A DNA stretch of 64,000 nucleotides, from the NCBI RefSeq assembly GCF_042648805.1, contig NZ_JBHRXZ010000002.1, positions 143,830 through 207,829 on the forward strand, written 5' to 3'. The notes under the pieces are model-generated. The model was given only the letters and a program-made list of their open reading frames with translations. It searched no databases and was not told the origin of the DNA. This DNA is from Azomonas tarimensis (GTDB lineage Bacteria; Pseudomonadota; Gammaproteobacteria; Pseudomonadales; Pseudomonadaceae). Of the stretch, positions 43,944 to 52,901 are shown piece by piece; position 1 is the first letter of the stretch, and the number at the start of each line of letters is the position of its first letter. Position numbers and translations under genes: made by a program.

Positions 43944-45164
43944 TCAGGCTTGTACGACACGGGCGACTGCCCGCTCAAAGCGTGCCATGCCCTCATCGAT
44001 ATCGGCATCCTCGATGACCAGGCTCGGGGCCAGGCGCAGCACGTCCGGTCCCGCCTGCAGGATCATCAGCGCCTCGCGCTCTGCCGCATCGACGAAATCC
44101 TTGGCCCGACCCTTGAAATCCTCGGCCAGCACCGCCCCAATGAGCAGGCCTTTACCGCGAACTCCGCTGAACACAGCGTAGCGCTGACCAATCTCGGCCA
44201 GCCGAGTAGCAAAGCGCTCATGCTTGGCCTTGACCCCCTCGAGTACCGCGGGCGTGTTCACCACATCCAGCACCCGCTCGGCCACTGCGCAGGCCAGGGG
44301 ATTGCCGCCGTAGGTAGTCCCGTGGGTCCCCACACTCAGGTGCGAGGCGATCCGATCGGTGGTCAGCATCGCCCCGATGGGAAACCCACCCCCCAGGCTC
44401 TTGGCGCTGGTAAGAATGTCAGGGATCACGCCGTAGCCCATGTAGGCGAACAGCGAGCCGGTGCGGCCCATGCCGCTCTGCACTTCGTCGAACACCAGCA
44501 GGGCCCGATGCCGAGTGCACAACTCGCGAGCCGCCTCGAGATAAGCCTGGTCCGCCGGCAGCACCCCGCCCTCGCCCTGGATCGGCTCGAGCACCACAGC
44601 GCAGGTCTTGTCCGTGACAACGGCTTCAAGCGACTGGATATCGTTGTAGGGCACGTGACGGATGCCCTGAATCTTGGGACCGAAGCCATCGGAATACTTG
44701 GGCTGGCCACCCACCGTCACGGTGAACAGCGTTCGACCATGGAAACTGTTGAGTGCCGAGACGATCTCGCACTTCTCCGGACCGAACAGGTTGTGAGCAT
44801 AACGACGGGCCAGCTTGAAGGCCGCCTCGTTCGCCTCGGCGCCCGAATTGCAGAAAAAGGCGCGCTCGGCGAAGGTCGCCGCCGTCAGCTTCTTGGCCAG
44901 GCGCAGCGTTGGCTCATTGGTAAAGACATTGGATACGTGCCAAAGCTTGCCAGCCTGCTCGGTCAGGGCCTCCACCAGCGCCGGATGGGCGTGCCCCAGC
45001 GAATTCACCGCAATACCACCGGCCAGATCCACCAACTCTCGCCCGCTCTGATCCCACACGCGAGATCCCTGGCCTCGCACCGGAATGAAGGCGGCGGGTG
45101 CGTAGCTGGGAACAATCACCTTGTCGAAATCGGCCCGTTCTACCGGGTTCTGCGGAGCAGACAT
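43944..45164 (-). CDS. aruC: Acetylornithine/succinylornithine aminotransferase
   Basis: 406-residue class III PLP aminotransferase. The PLP lysine lies in TSAKSLGGGFPIGAM and the cofactor-binding NSGAEANEAAFKLARRYA is intact; the N-terminus has YAPAAFIPVRGQGSRVWDQSGRELVDLAGGIAVNSLGHAHP. In pseudomonads one enzyme of this type (ArgD/AruC) serves both arginine synthesis and the succinyl-transferase catabolic path. The aruFGDB genes that usually follow aruC are absent here, so the symbol aruC rather than argD is only a best guess. AGGAGA lies 8 bases before the ATG. Confidence 0.88.
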   Translation of the reverse strand: MSAPQNPVERADFDKVIVPSYAPAAFIPVRGQGSRVWDQSGRELVDLAGGIAVNSLGHAHPALVEALTEQAGKLWHVSNVFTNEPTLRLAKKLTAATFAERAFFCNSGAEANEAAFKLARRYAHNLFGPEKCEIVSALNSFHGRTLFTVTVGGQPKYSDGFGPKIQGIRHVPYNDIQSLEAVVTDKTCAVVLEPIQGEGGVLPADQAYLEAARELCTRHRALLVFDEVQSGMGRTGSLFAYMGYGVIPDILTSAKSLGGGFPIGAMLTTDRIASHLSVGTHGTTYGGNPLACAVAERVLDVVNTPAVLEGVKAKHERFATRLAEIGQRYAVFSGVRGKGLLIGAVLAEDFKGRAKDFVDAAEREALMILQAGPDVLRLAPSLVIEDADIDEGMARFERAVARVVQA

Positions 45165-45383
45165 TCGTGTGGTCTCCTGCGAGGAATCGCTGTCGAAATG
45201 GAAGCGCTCCACCCCTTGCGGAGCGCGCCTGGCAGTGTAAACCAGCGACAGCGGCAGCGGCGCTACCGCCAGGAAATCTCGTCAAAAACCCTACCACTCG
45301 CCGCCCGGGCCGAGCGCTCCCCGTGACGCTTGCCGCCATACTCGCCGCCTCTGAGATAAACGCATGAAAAAGCTAAAAAACTT

Positions 45384-45412
45384 TTGCCTTCACCAGCCTC
45401 ATCGGATAAATT
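45384..45412 (+). promoter_or_regulatory. Promoter of tRNA-Ser
   Basis: TTGCCT (45384-45389), 17 bases, TAAATT (45407-45412), followed by a G/C-rich discriminator (AGCGCGCC), as seen in growth-rate-regulated stable RNA promoters. The start point is about 28 bases before the mature tRNA. Apart from this, the gap 45165-45446 shows nothing I can name. Confidence 0.6.
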
Positions 45413-45446
45413 AGCGCGCCTCGACGGGACACACCCGACGGGATCT

Positions 45447-45536
45447 GGTGAGGTGTCCGAGCGGTTGAAGGAGCACGCCTGGAAAGCGTGTATACGGGAA
45501 ACCGTATCGAGGGTTCGAATCCCTCCCTCACCGCCA
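45447..45536 (+). tRNA. tRNA-Ser (anticodon GGA)
   Basis: A 90-base class II tRNA with encoded CCA. The acceptor stem GGTGAGG / CCTCACC, the anticodon stem CACGC/GCGTG with loop CTGGAAA (anticodon 45481-45483), a long variable arm (TATACGGGAAACCGTATC) and the GGTTCGAATCC T-arm are all present. It reads UCC and UCU codons. Confidence 0.97.
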
Positions 45537-45543
45537 GATCTAC

Positions 45544-45578
45544 AAAGCCCCTGAAATCTGACGATTTCAGGGGCTTTT
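45544..45578 (+). terminator. Rho-independent terminator after tRNA-Ser
   Basis: A perfect 14-base-pair stem AAAGCCCCTGAAAT / ATTTCAGGGGCTTT (45544-45557, 45564-45577) with loop CTGACG, ending in TTTT, 8 bases after the tRNA CCA. Confidence 0.85.
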
Positions 45579-45765
45579 CGCTTAAGGGGCAGCCGCTCCC
45601 GCGCCATCGGTACAACGGACTGGTACAGACCAGGCCGCGACAAGACCTCCGGCAAATCCGCCCCCTCTCAGCACCACCTCTCAGACGCTGCCCCCGTCCA
45701 TTTGGCGCTGTCGGCAACAGGCCATTCGTCTCTCATGTAACGCCAAGTGTTCCTTTTCCCCACAC

Positions 45766-46098
45766 TCATCGCACCGTTGAACCGGGTTCCAACGGCGTCG
45801 TGGGCCGGGCCGGGTCGGCTGGATCAGTGGTACCGCGAGGAACCGGCGCCTCGCCGGGCAGGGTGTCGAAATGCGGATTCCGCAGGCCGCTGCCCGATTC
45901 GTTCGGCACCGAGTCGGGGTGTTCGTGCGGGTACAGCGGAGCGCCAGGCTGCTCGCCGGGCTCGATTCTGGAAGGATCATCCGGGGCGCTCTGGGTCGCG
46001 GATTCCCGTGATTCGGCAGGCTCGACTTGGGGAGCGGCCTGGACCGCGTTCATGGTCAGAGCAAGCAGTACGCCAGACATGCAGATAACGTGCTTCAT
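45766..46098 (-). CDS. Small proline-rich secreted protein
   Basis: 110-residue protein with a signal peptide (MKHVICMSGVLLALTMNAVQA, cleavage at AQA-AP). The mature part is rich in Pro, Glu, Ser and Gly and has no obvious fold (for example PHEHPDSVPNESGSGLRNPHFDTLPGE), so it is probably an unstructured periplasmic protein. Function unknown. The ATG at 46098 has CAGGAG 7 bases upstream, which sets the start against the longer frame to 46158. Confidence 0.72.
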   Translation of the reverse strand: MKHVICMSGVLLALTMNAVQAAPQVEPAESRESATQSAPDDPSRIEPGEQPGAPLYPHEHPDSVPNESGSGLRNPHFDTLPGEAPVPRGTTDPADPARPTTPLEPGSTVR

Positions 46099-46324
46099 GC
46101 CAAACTCCTGGGTGGGCTTACCCAGGTGGACACGAAAAATCCCCAAGCCTCTCATCACCTCGTCGGCCTGGGTCCACCCGCTTGCCCGCGGCGCACCGGC
46201 TCGAAAGTTGCTTGGGACTTGTCATTTCCCACAGGGACTACCTGCCGTTTCGAGGCGCGTTCAGCTGCCGCAACCACCGAAACGGCCAGGCAATCGCCTC
46301 ACTCGCCCCCTACAGGCTCTCGCA

Positions 46325-46420
46325 ATGTTCACCAAAAAGCACATCCGTCAGGCGACATGGATTCTGCTTGCCACGACCATGGTCCTGATCCTCCCCAATA
46401 TCAGCCGGTTCATCGGCTGA
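46325..46420 (+). CDS. Putative 31-residue single-helix membrane protein
   Basis: A short frame encodes MFTKKHIRQATWILLATTMV and ends NISRFIG: a positively charged N-terminus followed by one hydrophobic helix, the pattern of small inner-membrane proteins. No strong ribosome binding site is visible. It forms the end of a longer open frame whose upstream part looks non-coding. Worth noting but unproven. Confidence 0.4.
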   Translation: MFTKKHIRQATWILLATTMVLILPNISRFIG

Positions 46421-46567
46421 GCCGCAACGCGTCCCTGGTGACACCCTGATTGCCGACCCTCCGCTCGGCCTGCCTCGCTATTGGCGGGAACCAATCCAGC
46501 AAGCACGCTAACGAATTCATGCCGTATCCTTAGTCTCGCCACCAAAGCCGCCATCGTAGGAGAACTC

Positions 46568-47686
46568 ATGAATTGGGATGTTCTGATCAATCAGTCATTC
46601 TGGACCAACCTTGCAATCCTGGTCACCATCACCCTAGTGAGCTACTGGCTGCTATGCGCCGCCCAGCGCATCGCGGTTCGTCGCCTGCGGGCGCTGCATG
46701 AGCGCACCCAGGGCCGGACCTACGGTTTCGCTGCAGAAATGCTGCAGGGCACGAGCCGTCTGCTGGTGCTGGCCTTCTCACTGATGATCGGTCTGAAGAT
46801 CGTCCAGCTCGCTCCGCGCTGGGAAGCCACGCTTTCGCAAGCCTGGTTTCTCGCCCTCGCCTTCCAGATAGCTCTCTGGCTGGACATGGCCGTACGTCTC
46901 TGGATGCAGAGCCTCACACTGGACGGCAAGGCCCGGAACCCGGTTACCACGACCATCGTCGGGATCATGCTGCGCATCCTCATCTGGGTCATGATGCTGC
47001 TGTCGATCCTGGCGAACCTGGGGGTGGACATCACTGCGATGGTCGCCAGCCTGGGGGTCGGCGGCATTGCCATCGCGTTGGCGGTACAGACTCTGCTCAG
47101 CGATCTCTTCGCCTCGCTGTCGATCGGGCTGGACAAGCCCTTCGAGATCGGCGACTTCGTGGTCTTTGGCGACGTCGCCGGCACCATCGAGCACATCGGC
47201 CTGAAGACCACGCGCATCCGCAGCCTCAGCGGAGAGCAGATCGTCTGCTCCAACGCCGCACTGCAGTCCCAGACCCTTCACAACTACAAGCGCATGGGTA
47301 CGCGGCGTATCGTGTTCCGCTTCGGCATTACCTACGACACCCCGACCGACAAGGTCCGCGAGGTATCGGCGCTGGTGAAGCGCGTGATCGAGTCGGTAGG
47401 TGAGACCAAGTTCGACCGCGCCCACTTCATGGCCTTCGACGACAGTCAGTTGACCTTTGAAGTGGTGCACATCGTGCAGAGTTCGGACTACAACCGCTAT
47501 ATGCATGTGCAGCAGGAGATCAATCTCGGCCTGCTGCAGGGGCTACGGGACATCGATGTGAAATTCGCCCTTCCGGTGCGAAATGTCGAATTCATCGGCG
47601 GCACGCTGCCGGAGATCAGCGTTGCCGGACTGCCGAAGACTTCGGCCAATCAGTCCACGGAGGGTCGGGGCGCGCCTCAGGCATGA
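46568..47686 (+). CDS. MscS-family mechanosensitive ion channel
   Basis: 372-residue channel. Four hydrophobic segments lie before the pore helix, whose MscS signature VASLGVGGIAIALAVQTLLSDLF spans about residues 158-180, followed by the beta domain (KPFEIGDFVVFGDVAGTIEHIGLKTTRIRS) and a cytoplasmic alpha/beta domain. Different subfamily from the YbdG-type gene at 71-1315. The ATG at 46568 has AGGAG 6 bases upstream. Confidence 0.92.
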   Translation: MNWDVLINQSFWTNLAILVTITLVSYWLLCAAQRIAVRRLRALHERTQGRTYGFAAEMLQGTSRLLVLAFSLMIGLKIVQLAPRWEATLSQAWFLALAFQIALWLDMAVRLWMQSLTLDGKARNPVTTTIVGIMLRILIWVMMLLSILANLGVDITAMVASLGVGGIAIALAVQTLLSDLFASLSIGLDKPFEIGDFVVFGDVAGTIEHIGLKTTRIRSLSGEQIVCSNAALQSQTLHNYKRMGTRRIVFRFGITYDTPTDKVREVSALVKRVIESVGETKFDRAHFMAFDDSQLTFEVVHIVQSSDYNRYMHVQQEINLGLLQGLRDIDVKFALPVRNVEFIGGTLPEISVAGLPKTSANQSTEGRGAPQA

Positions 47687-47732
47687 CCCGGTGCAACTGC
47701 AGGCATTAACCACGCCGAGCAAACCGCGGGCG

Positions 47733-47764
47733 AAAAAAAAAAGCGGCTCAGGGTAGGGCCGCTT
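47733..47764 (-). terminator. Strong minus-strand terminator with no assigned gene
   Basis: The minus strand reads AAGCGGC (47764-47758), a 10-base loop, GCCGCTT (47747-47741), running into ten T residues (47742-47733). On the plus strand there is no T-run after the stem, so it does not serve the MscS gene ending at 47686. It implies a minus-strand transcript from the 47770-48040 region. Confidence 0.8.
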
Positions 47765-47939
47765 GATCAAAGGTGTCGATTGATCTAAGGATCATGTTGA
47801 CGGCGATCAGTTTGTCCAGATCCGCTTTCGCTTCCCATTGCACCTTGGTCGATACCTCTGCCGTGGCGCCCACTGAACTGACACGCCTTCGAAGCTCCGA
47901 AAAGAGCCTTGAGCGGCCGCACGGCCCCGCTCGCAGCAC
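47748..47939 (-). CDS. Putative small protein upstream of the orphan terminator
   Basis: A 63-codon frame from a GTG at 47939 ends inside the loop of the terminator at 47748, which is unusual for a real gene. The C-terminal half (KADLDKLIAVNMILRSIDTFDQ) looks like an ordinary amphipathic helix, but the N-terminal half is Arg/Gly-rich. An AAGGAG at 47964-47959 is 19 bases away, too far for the GTG. The transcript may instead be a small RNA. The gap 47687-48050 holds nothing else that I can identify. Confidence 0.3.
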   Translation of the reverse strand: MLRAGPCGRSRLFSELRRRVSSVGATAEVSTKVQWEAKADLDKLIAVNMILRSIDTFDQAALP

Positions 47940-48050
47940 TTCAATCGACTAGAAGAATCTCCTTTTAAATCAGCCAATTAGGCAAACAGCGCTGGCACCG
48001 GAAGGCATTTCGGGGTTGCCATCGGGACGATATTCGCTCAGGGTAGTTAT

Positions 48051-49355
48051 ATGAGGTCACTACTAGCCCCCATTGGGTCATTGCTTGGCGGAGTCGCCTT
48101 GCTTCTGCTGGGCCACGGCCTGCTCAACACATTGCTGACGCTTCGCGGCATCGCTGAAGGCTACTCCACCGGGCTGATCGGCCTGATGATGTCAGGCTAC
48201 TTCCTGGGGTACCTGCTTGGGACCTGGACCGCTTCTCCGCTGATCCGCCGGGTCGGCTACATCCGTGCCTTCGCCTTCTGCGCAGCCCTGGCAGCGGTCG
48301 CGACACTGCTACATGTGCTGATCATCAATCCATGGGTCTGGATGCTCCTGCGCATCCTCTATGGCGTGGCTCTGGTGACGCTGTACATGGTGGTGGAAAG
48401 CTGGTTGAACGCCACCGTCAGCGGCAACAAGCGTGGACAGGTGTTCGCGGTCTACATGATCGTCAACCTCGGCGCCCTGGCCATCGCCCAGCAGTTGTTG
48501 CGTCTCGATAGCCCCGAGACCTTCACCCTGTTCGCCCTTGCCGGCATCTTCATCTGCGCCGCGCTGATGCCCATCACCCTGACCCGCCAGGTTCAGCCGA
48601 CGTTGCCCGAAGTTCCGGCAACCGACCTGTTGCAGCTCGCCCGCATCGCCCCTCTGCCTCTGGCTGCCTCGGGCATGTCCGGGCTGTCATTGAGCGCCTT
48701 CTGGGGGCTTGGCCCCGTGTATGCGAGCCAGATCGGCTTTGATGCCACCGGTATCGGCTTGATGATGAGCCTCACCATCGTCGGTGGCGCAGTGCTGCAG
48801 TGGCCCATCGGCCGGTTTTCAGACAGCCACGACCGCCGTCTGGTGATGCTATGGATCGTCATGCTCTCGGCCATCCTCGCCGGTGTGATCAGCCTGCTGG
48901 CGGCCGGCGGCCTCCAGCTTGCGCTGATGTTCATCTGGGGCGGCCTGGCCTTCTCGATCTATTCGGTTGCCGTGGCGCAAATGGTCGACCAACTGCACCC
49001 TGACGAGATTCTTTCAGGCTCCAGCGGGCTGCTGCTGGTCAACGGTGTTGGCGCCGCGATCGGCCCGCTGCTGGCCGGTGGCCTGATGAGCCTCGCCGGT
49101 CCCCGGGCACTTCCGCTGTACTTCGCGGTGACCCTGGGGCTGTTGGCGGTGTACTCCTACTATCGCTCGCGCAGGGTCATGGACCTGATTACCGAACCTC
49201 ATGGGCACTTTGCGCCTATGCTGCGGACCAGCCCGACAGTGCTGGAGCTGATGCCGGACGCTCCAAACGACAACGATCCGCTTTCCGGGCATGGTTCGGA
49301 AGACGCTGACAAGGAGGCACACGCCACGCCTTCAGATCGCGCAAATCAACCCTAG
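48051..49355 (+). CDS. MFS transporter
   Basis: 434-residue membrane protein with about twelve hydrophobic segments and MFS features: SGYFLGYLLGTWTASPLIRRVGYIRAF after helix 2 and GRFSDSHDRRLVM after helix 8. It resembles the YcaD-like branch of the superfamily, whose substrates are unknown. The C-terminal 50 residues are polar and acidic. The ribosome binding site is weak (AGGGT). It precedes ggpPS by 137 bases, but a functional link is not shown. Confidence 0.85.
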   Translation: MRSLLAPIGSLLGGVALLLLGHGLLNTLLTLRGIAEGYSTGLIGLMMSGYFLGYLLGTWTASPLIRRVGYIRAFAFCAALAAVATLLHVLIINPWVWMLLRILYGVALVTLYMVVESWLNATVSGNKRGQVFAVYMIVNLGALAIAQQLLRLDSPETFTLFALAGIFICAALMPITLTRQVQPTLPEVPATDLLQLARIAPLPLAASGMSGLSLSAFWGLGPVYASQIGFDATGIGLMMSLTIVGGAVLQWPIGRFSDSHDRRLVMLWIVMLSAILAGVISLLAAGGLQLALMFIWGGLAFSIYSVAVAQMVDQLHPDEILSGSSGLLLVNGVGAAIGPLLAGGLMSLAGPRALPLYFAVTLGLLAVYSYYRSRRVMDLITEPHGHFAPMLRTSPTVLELMPDAPNDNDPLSGHGSEDADKEAHATPSDRANQP

Positions 49356-49492
49356 GTCGTCCGGGGTCCGCCACAAGCGGGCCAGCTTGGGTTGATTGCC
49401 CCGGCCCGTCATCGCACGGCTGGAACTTCATTAGTTACACGTCGGCCCAGGTCGGCGCGTCAACCGTACTTATTTGGACAGGGAGACAGCGC

Positions 49493-51757
49493 ATGCTACT
49501 TGCTACCGATCTTGATGGAACCTTTCTCAGCGGCGATCCGCAGGACCGCCTCAGCCTTTACCAGACCATCACCGCCCACCCAGACATCCAGCTCGCCTAT
49601 GTCACCGGGCGCAGCCTCGAAACCGTTCTGCCCCTGCTGGCAGACCCGACGCTACCGCAGCCTGACTACATCATCGCGGACGTCGGCGCCAGCCTCTACC
49701 ATGGCGAAACCCTGCAGCCCATTCAACCCATCCAGCAGCAGATCGACGCCTGCTGGCCCGGGGAAACCCAGGTCGCCAGCGCACTGCTGGAGTTTCCCGA
49801 CATGGAGCGCCAGGACGTGCCGCAATCGCGGCGCTGTTCTTATTACTGCAGCCCCGAACGTGCTGCCGACCCGAGACTCAAGGAAATTGCCGACGCGCTC
49901 GATTGCGACCTGCTGTACTCGGCCGACCTCTACCTGGATTTTCTGCCGCGGGGCGTGAACAAGGGCAGCAGCCTGATGCGTCTTGTGGAAACGCTTGGCA
50001 TCGATCCCGAGCAGGTCCTTGTCGCCGGCGACACCCTCAATGACCTGAGCATGCTCACCTCCGGACTCAAGGGTGTGTGCGTGGGCCAGTCCGAACCCGG
50101 GCTGCTGGAAAGTACCCGCAGCCACACCAGCGCACGGGTTTTCCATGCCGACAGCCCGGGCTGCGGCGGCATCATTCAGGGGTTCTCGCATTTCGGCTTT
50201 CTCGGCGAACACGGTTTCGCCGCTGAAAGTCGCCGCTCCGCCGAACCAGGCCAGTCCGAGCTGGTGATCGTCTATCACCGGCTGCCCTATGAGGAAAAGC
50301 GCGTCAAAGGCCAGATCCGTCGCCAACGTCACACCTCGCCCAACGGCATCATCCCGACATTGCTGAGTTTCTTCTCCGACGGACGCAAGGGTTCCTGGGT
50401 GGCCTGGGCCGAGCACGAAGAAGACCAGGGCGAATTCGAAACCCGCACGGCGGTGGATGCGGAGCGCTACCCTCAATTGACTGCGGCCCGGGTACCCTTG
50501 AGCAAGTCCGACGTCGACACCTTCTACAAGCGGTTTTCCAAGGAAGCCTTCTGGCCGACCCTGCATTGCTTCTGGGAGCGCGCCAGCTTCAACGAGGACG
50601 ACTGGCAAGTCTTCATGCGCGTCAACCGCGCCTTTGCCGAGCGCACCGCTGCCGAAGCGGCTGAAGGTGCCACCGTATGGATGCATGACTACAACCTGTG
50701 GATGGTGCCAGCCTACCTGCGCGAGATGCGCCCCGACCTCAAGCTGGCGTTCTTCCACCACACCTACTTTCCCTCGGCCGACGTCTTCAATGTGGTGCCC
50801 TGGCGTCGGCAGATCATTGGAAGCCTATTGCAGTGTGATTACATCGGCTTCCATATTCCTCGGCAGGTCGAGAACTTCGTCGACGTTGCACGCGGCGTAT
50901 TCCCCCTGCAGACGCTCGAGGTACAGAACTGCGCCCCGCGCTTTGTCACCTATGGCTGTGCCGTGGGGCTCGACACCATGACCACCTGCATCGACACCGG
51001 CATGCGCCAGGTGCGTTTGGGCGCTCATCCGGTCGGACTCGATCTGGACCGGGTGCGCAACGCCTTGGCCAAGCCGGAGGTGAAGGAGCAGATGAGCCGC
51101 CTGCGCAAAGAGCTCAGCGGCGTTCGGCTGATCCTGGCGGTCGAGCGACTGGACTACACCAAGGGCGTGCTGGAAAAGCTCAACGCCTATGAGCAGCTAC
51201 TGGCCAATAACCCCGAACTGATCGGCAAGGTCACCCTGGCCAGCGTCTGCGTACCGGCTGCCAAGGAGATGACCGTCTACGATGAACTGTTGGCACAGAT
51301 CGAGCAGGCCGTGGGCCGCATCAACGGACGTTTCGCACGGATCGGCTGGACACCCGTGCAGTTCTTTTTCCGTAGCCTGCCGTTCGAAGAGGTAGTGGGC
51401 TGGTACGCCATGGCCGACGTGATGTGGATCACGCCACTTCGTGATGGCCTGAATCTCGTGGCCAAGGAGTTCGTCGCTACCCAGGGAATGCTCGATGGCG
51501 ATGGCGTTCTGGTGCTGTCGGAGTTCGCCGGTGCGGCTGCCGAATTGAAAGGCGCTGTGCTCACCAACCCTCACGACACCGCCGACCTGGTCAGCAGTTG
51601 CTACATGGCGCTGAACATGCACAAGACCGAAGCCAAGACCCGCCTGCGCGAACTGTTCGGCATCACCGCTTACAATGACATCCGCCGATGGGGCGACGAA
51701 TTTCTTGCCGCCCTGGAAACGCCGGCGCTTGAGCCAAGCGACCGGCAGGTGGCGTGA
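49493..51757 (+). CDS. ggpPS: Bifunctional glucosylglycerol-phosphate phosphatase/synthase
   Basis: 754-residue fusion. The N-terminal HAD phosphatase (about 1-240) has the nucleophile DLDGT at residues 6-10 and the metal site VAGDTLNDLSML. The C-terminal GT20 synthase (about 255-745) has WMHDYNLWMVPAYLRE, FFHHTYFPSADVF, ERLDYTKGV and TPLRDGLNLVAKEFV. Together they make glucosylglycerol from ADP-glucose and glycerol 3-phosphate, an osmoprotectant of salt-adapted bacteria; fused enzymes of this order are known from Azotobacter and some Pseudomonas. Trehalose-phosphate synthase is the main alternative, but OtsA is not fused to an N-terminal HAD domain. GGGAG precedes the ATG. Confidence 0.88.
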   Translation: MLLATDLDGTFLSGDPQDRLSLYQTITAHPDIQLAYVTGRSLETVLPLLADPTLPQPDYIIADVGASLYHGETLQPIQPIQQQIDACWPGETQVASALLEFPDMERQDVPQSRRCSYYCSPERAADPRLKEIADALDCDLLYSADLYLDFLPRGVNKGSSLMRLVETLGIDPEQVLVAGDTLNDLSMLTSGLKGVCVGQSEPGLLESTRSHTSARVFHADSPGCGGIIQGFSHFGFLGEHGFAAESRRSAEPGQSELVIVYHRLPYEEKRVKGQIRRQRHTSPNGIIPTLLSFFSDGRKGSWVAWAEHEEDQGEFETRTAVDAERYPQLTAARVPLSKSDVDTFYKRFSKEAFWPTLHCFWERASFNEDDWQVFMRVNRAFAERTAAEAAEGATVWMHDYNLWMVPAYLREMRPDLKLAFFHHTYFPSADVFNVVPWRRQIIGSLLQCDYIGFHIPRQVENFVDVARGVFPLQTLEVQNCAPRFVTYGCAVGLDTMTTCIDTGMRQVRLGAHPVGLDLDRVRNALAKPEVKEQMSRLRKELSGVRLILAVERLDYTKGVLEKLNAYEQLLANNPELIGKVTLASVCVPAAKEMTVYDELLAQIEQAVGRINGRFARIGWTPVQFFFRSLPFEEVVGWYAMADVMWITPLRDGLNLVAKEFVATQGMLDGDGVLVLSEFAGAAAELKGAVLTNPHDTADLVSSCYMALNMHKTEAKTRLRELFGITAYNDIRRWGDEFLAALETPALEPSDRQVA

Positions 51758-51787
51758 TAGCACGGTAGACAATCGACGGGAGAAATC

Positions 51788-52834
51788 TTGGACTCGCTGA
51801 CTCAAGCGGTGTTGGGTGCCTGTGTCCAAGGCACCCTGTTGGGACGCTGGCAGGGCCGCAAGGCTCTGCTTTATGGCGCAGCTCTGGCGACCCTGCCGGA
51901 CCTGGATGTGATTCTCGATTACGGCGACGCGGTAGCCAACATGACCCAGCACCGTGGCTTCAGCCACGCGTTGCTGGTCTTGAGCCTGGTCGCGGTACTG
52001 CTCGCCTGGTTCATACGGCGGGTGCGGCCTCACCCAGGCTACAGCGGCACGCGGCTGTTTCTGACGCTTTGGCTGGTGCTGATCACACATGTACTGCTGG
52101 ACACCTTCACCAGTTATGGCACCCAGCTGTTCTGGCCCCTGCAATCGCAGCCGGTGGCATGGTCCACCATCTTTATCATCGACCCGCTGTACACCCTCCC
52201 GCTGCTGCTGGCCGCCATCCTAGGCGCCACGTTCGGCCTGCGCGGACGCTTGCGCCATTGGCCAGCAATGGCACTGGCGTTATCCACGCTCTATCTCGGC
52301 TTCACTGTCGCCGGCAAGCAGATGGCGGAAAGCAGCGTGGCGGCGGTGCTCAGGGAAGAAGGCATCAGACCGGAGCTGGTGTTCAGCGCCCCCACTCCTT
52401 TCAATAGCCTGCTCTGGCGCGTAGTGATCATGGACGAAGGGCACTACCACGAGGCTGTGGTGGGCTGGCTGGACCGTGAACCGCCCCGCCTGGTCAGCCT
52501 GCCCAGGGGCGCCGAGCTGAGACCGGCCCTCGCCGAATCGGCTCAGCATGCGCGCCTGCAATGGTTCAGCGGTGGTGCCTTGCGCTACGACGAGATGGAA
52601 GACCAGCTCGTCGTGACCGACCTGCGATTGGGCATGACGGGCTTCCACCCCTTTCGATTTCCCCTTGCCGAACGTGCTCCAGACGGCAGATGGGAGCTGA
52701 TCGACGCGCCGGAACGCCTGGCGGCCAATCGAGGAAATTCGGATCGTCTGTGGCAACTATGGGCTCGCATATGGAACCAGCAACCAGAGCTTCCGCTGGA
52801 GCACTGGGCGCTCGTATTGGAGGCAAGGCACTAA
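51788..52834 (+). CDS. YdjM-like membrane-bound metal-dependent hydrolase (DUF457)
   Basis: 348-residue membrane protein starting at TTG with GGGAGA 5 bases upstream. The N-terminus MDSLTQAVLGACVQGTLLG and the motifs LPDLDVI and HRGFSHALL are the metal-site signature of the YdjM/DUF457 family. Five hydrophobic segments are followed by a soluble C-terminal half (about 195-348). Biochemical role not established; members may act on membrane lipids or in SOS-type responses. It lies 30 bases after ggpPS and is probably co-transcribed with it. Confidence 0.82.
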   Translation: MDSLTQAVLGACVQGTLLGRWQGRKALLYGAALATLPDLDVILDYGDAVANMTQHRGFSHALLVLSLVAVLLAWFIRRVRPHPGYSGTRLFLTLWLVLITHVLLDTFTSYGTQLFWPLQSQPVAWSTIFIIDPLYTLPLLLAAILGATFGLRGRLRHWPAMALALSTLYLGFTVAGKQMAESSVAAVLREEGIRPELVFSAPTPFNSLLWRVVIMDEGHYHEAVVGWLDREPPRLVSLPRGAELRPALAESAQHARLQWFSGGALRYDEMEDQLVVTDLRLGMTGFHPFRFPLAERAPDGRWELIDAPERLAANRGNSDRLWQLWARIWNQQPELPLEHWALVLEARH

Positions 52835-52901
52835 GACGGTGCCTGCCCGGCTCCTGACCAAAGGGTCAGGATACTGGTCCACCTGTAAATAGGCAGCCAA
52901 A

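Noticed and set aside
45447..45536. tRNA-Ser as an integration site of a genomic island.
   Set aside because: No integrase gene, no repeated tRNA 3' end and no change in gene type follow it within the window.
45488..46324. A long plus-strand open frame beginning inside tRNA-Ser.
   Set aside because: It runs through the tRNA and its terminator and opposite a signal-peptide gene; only the last 31 codons look plausible as a protein.
47993..48007. TGGCACCGGAAGGCAT before the MFS gene, resembling a sigma-54 promoter.
   Set aside because: The GG to GC distance is 9 instead of 10 bases and the -12 element is poor.
49423..49428. GAACTT upstream of ggpPS, an exact extracytoplasmic-stress -35 element.
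   Set aside because: No TCTGA or TCAAA-like -10 box lies 16-17 bases downstream.
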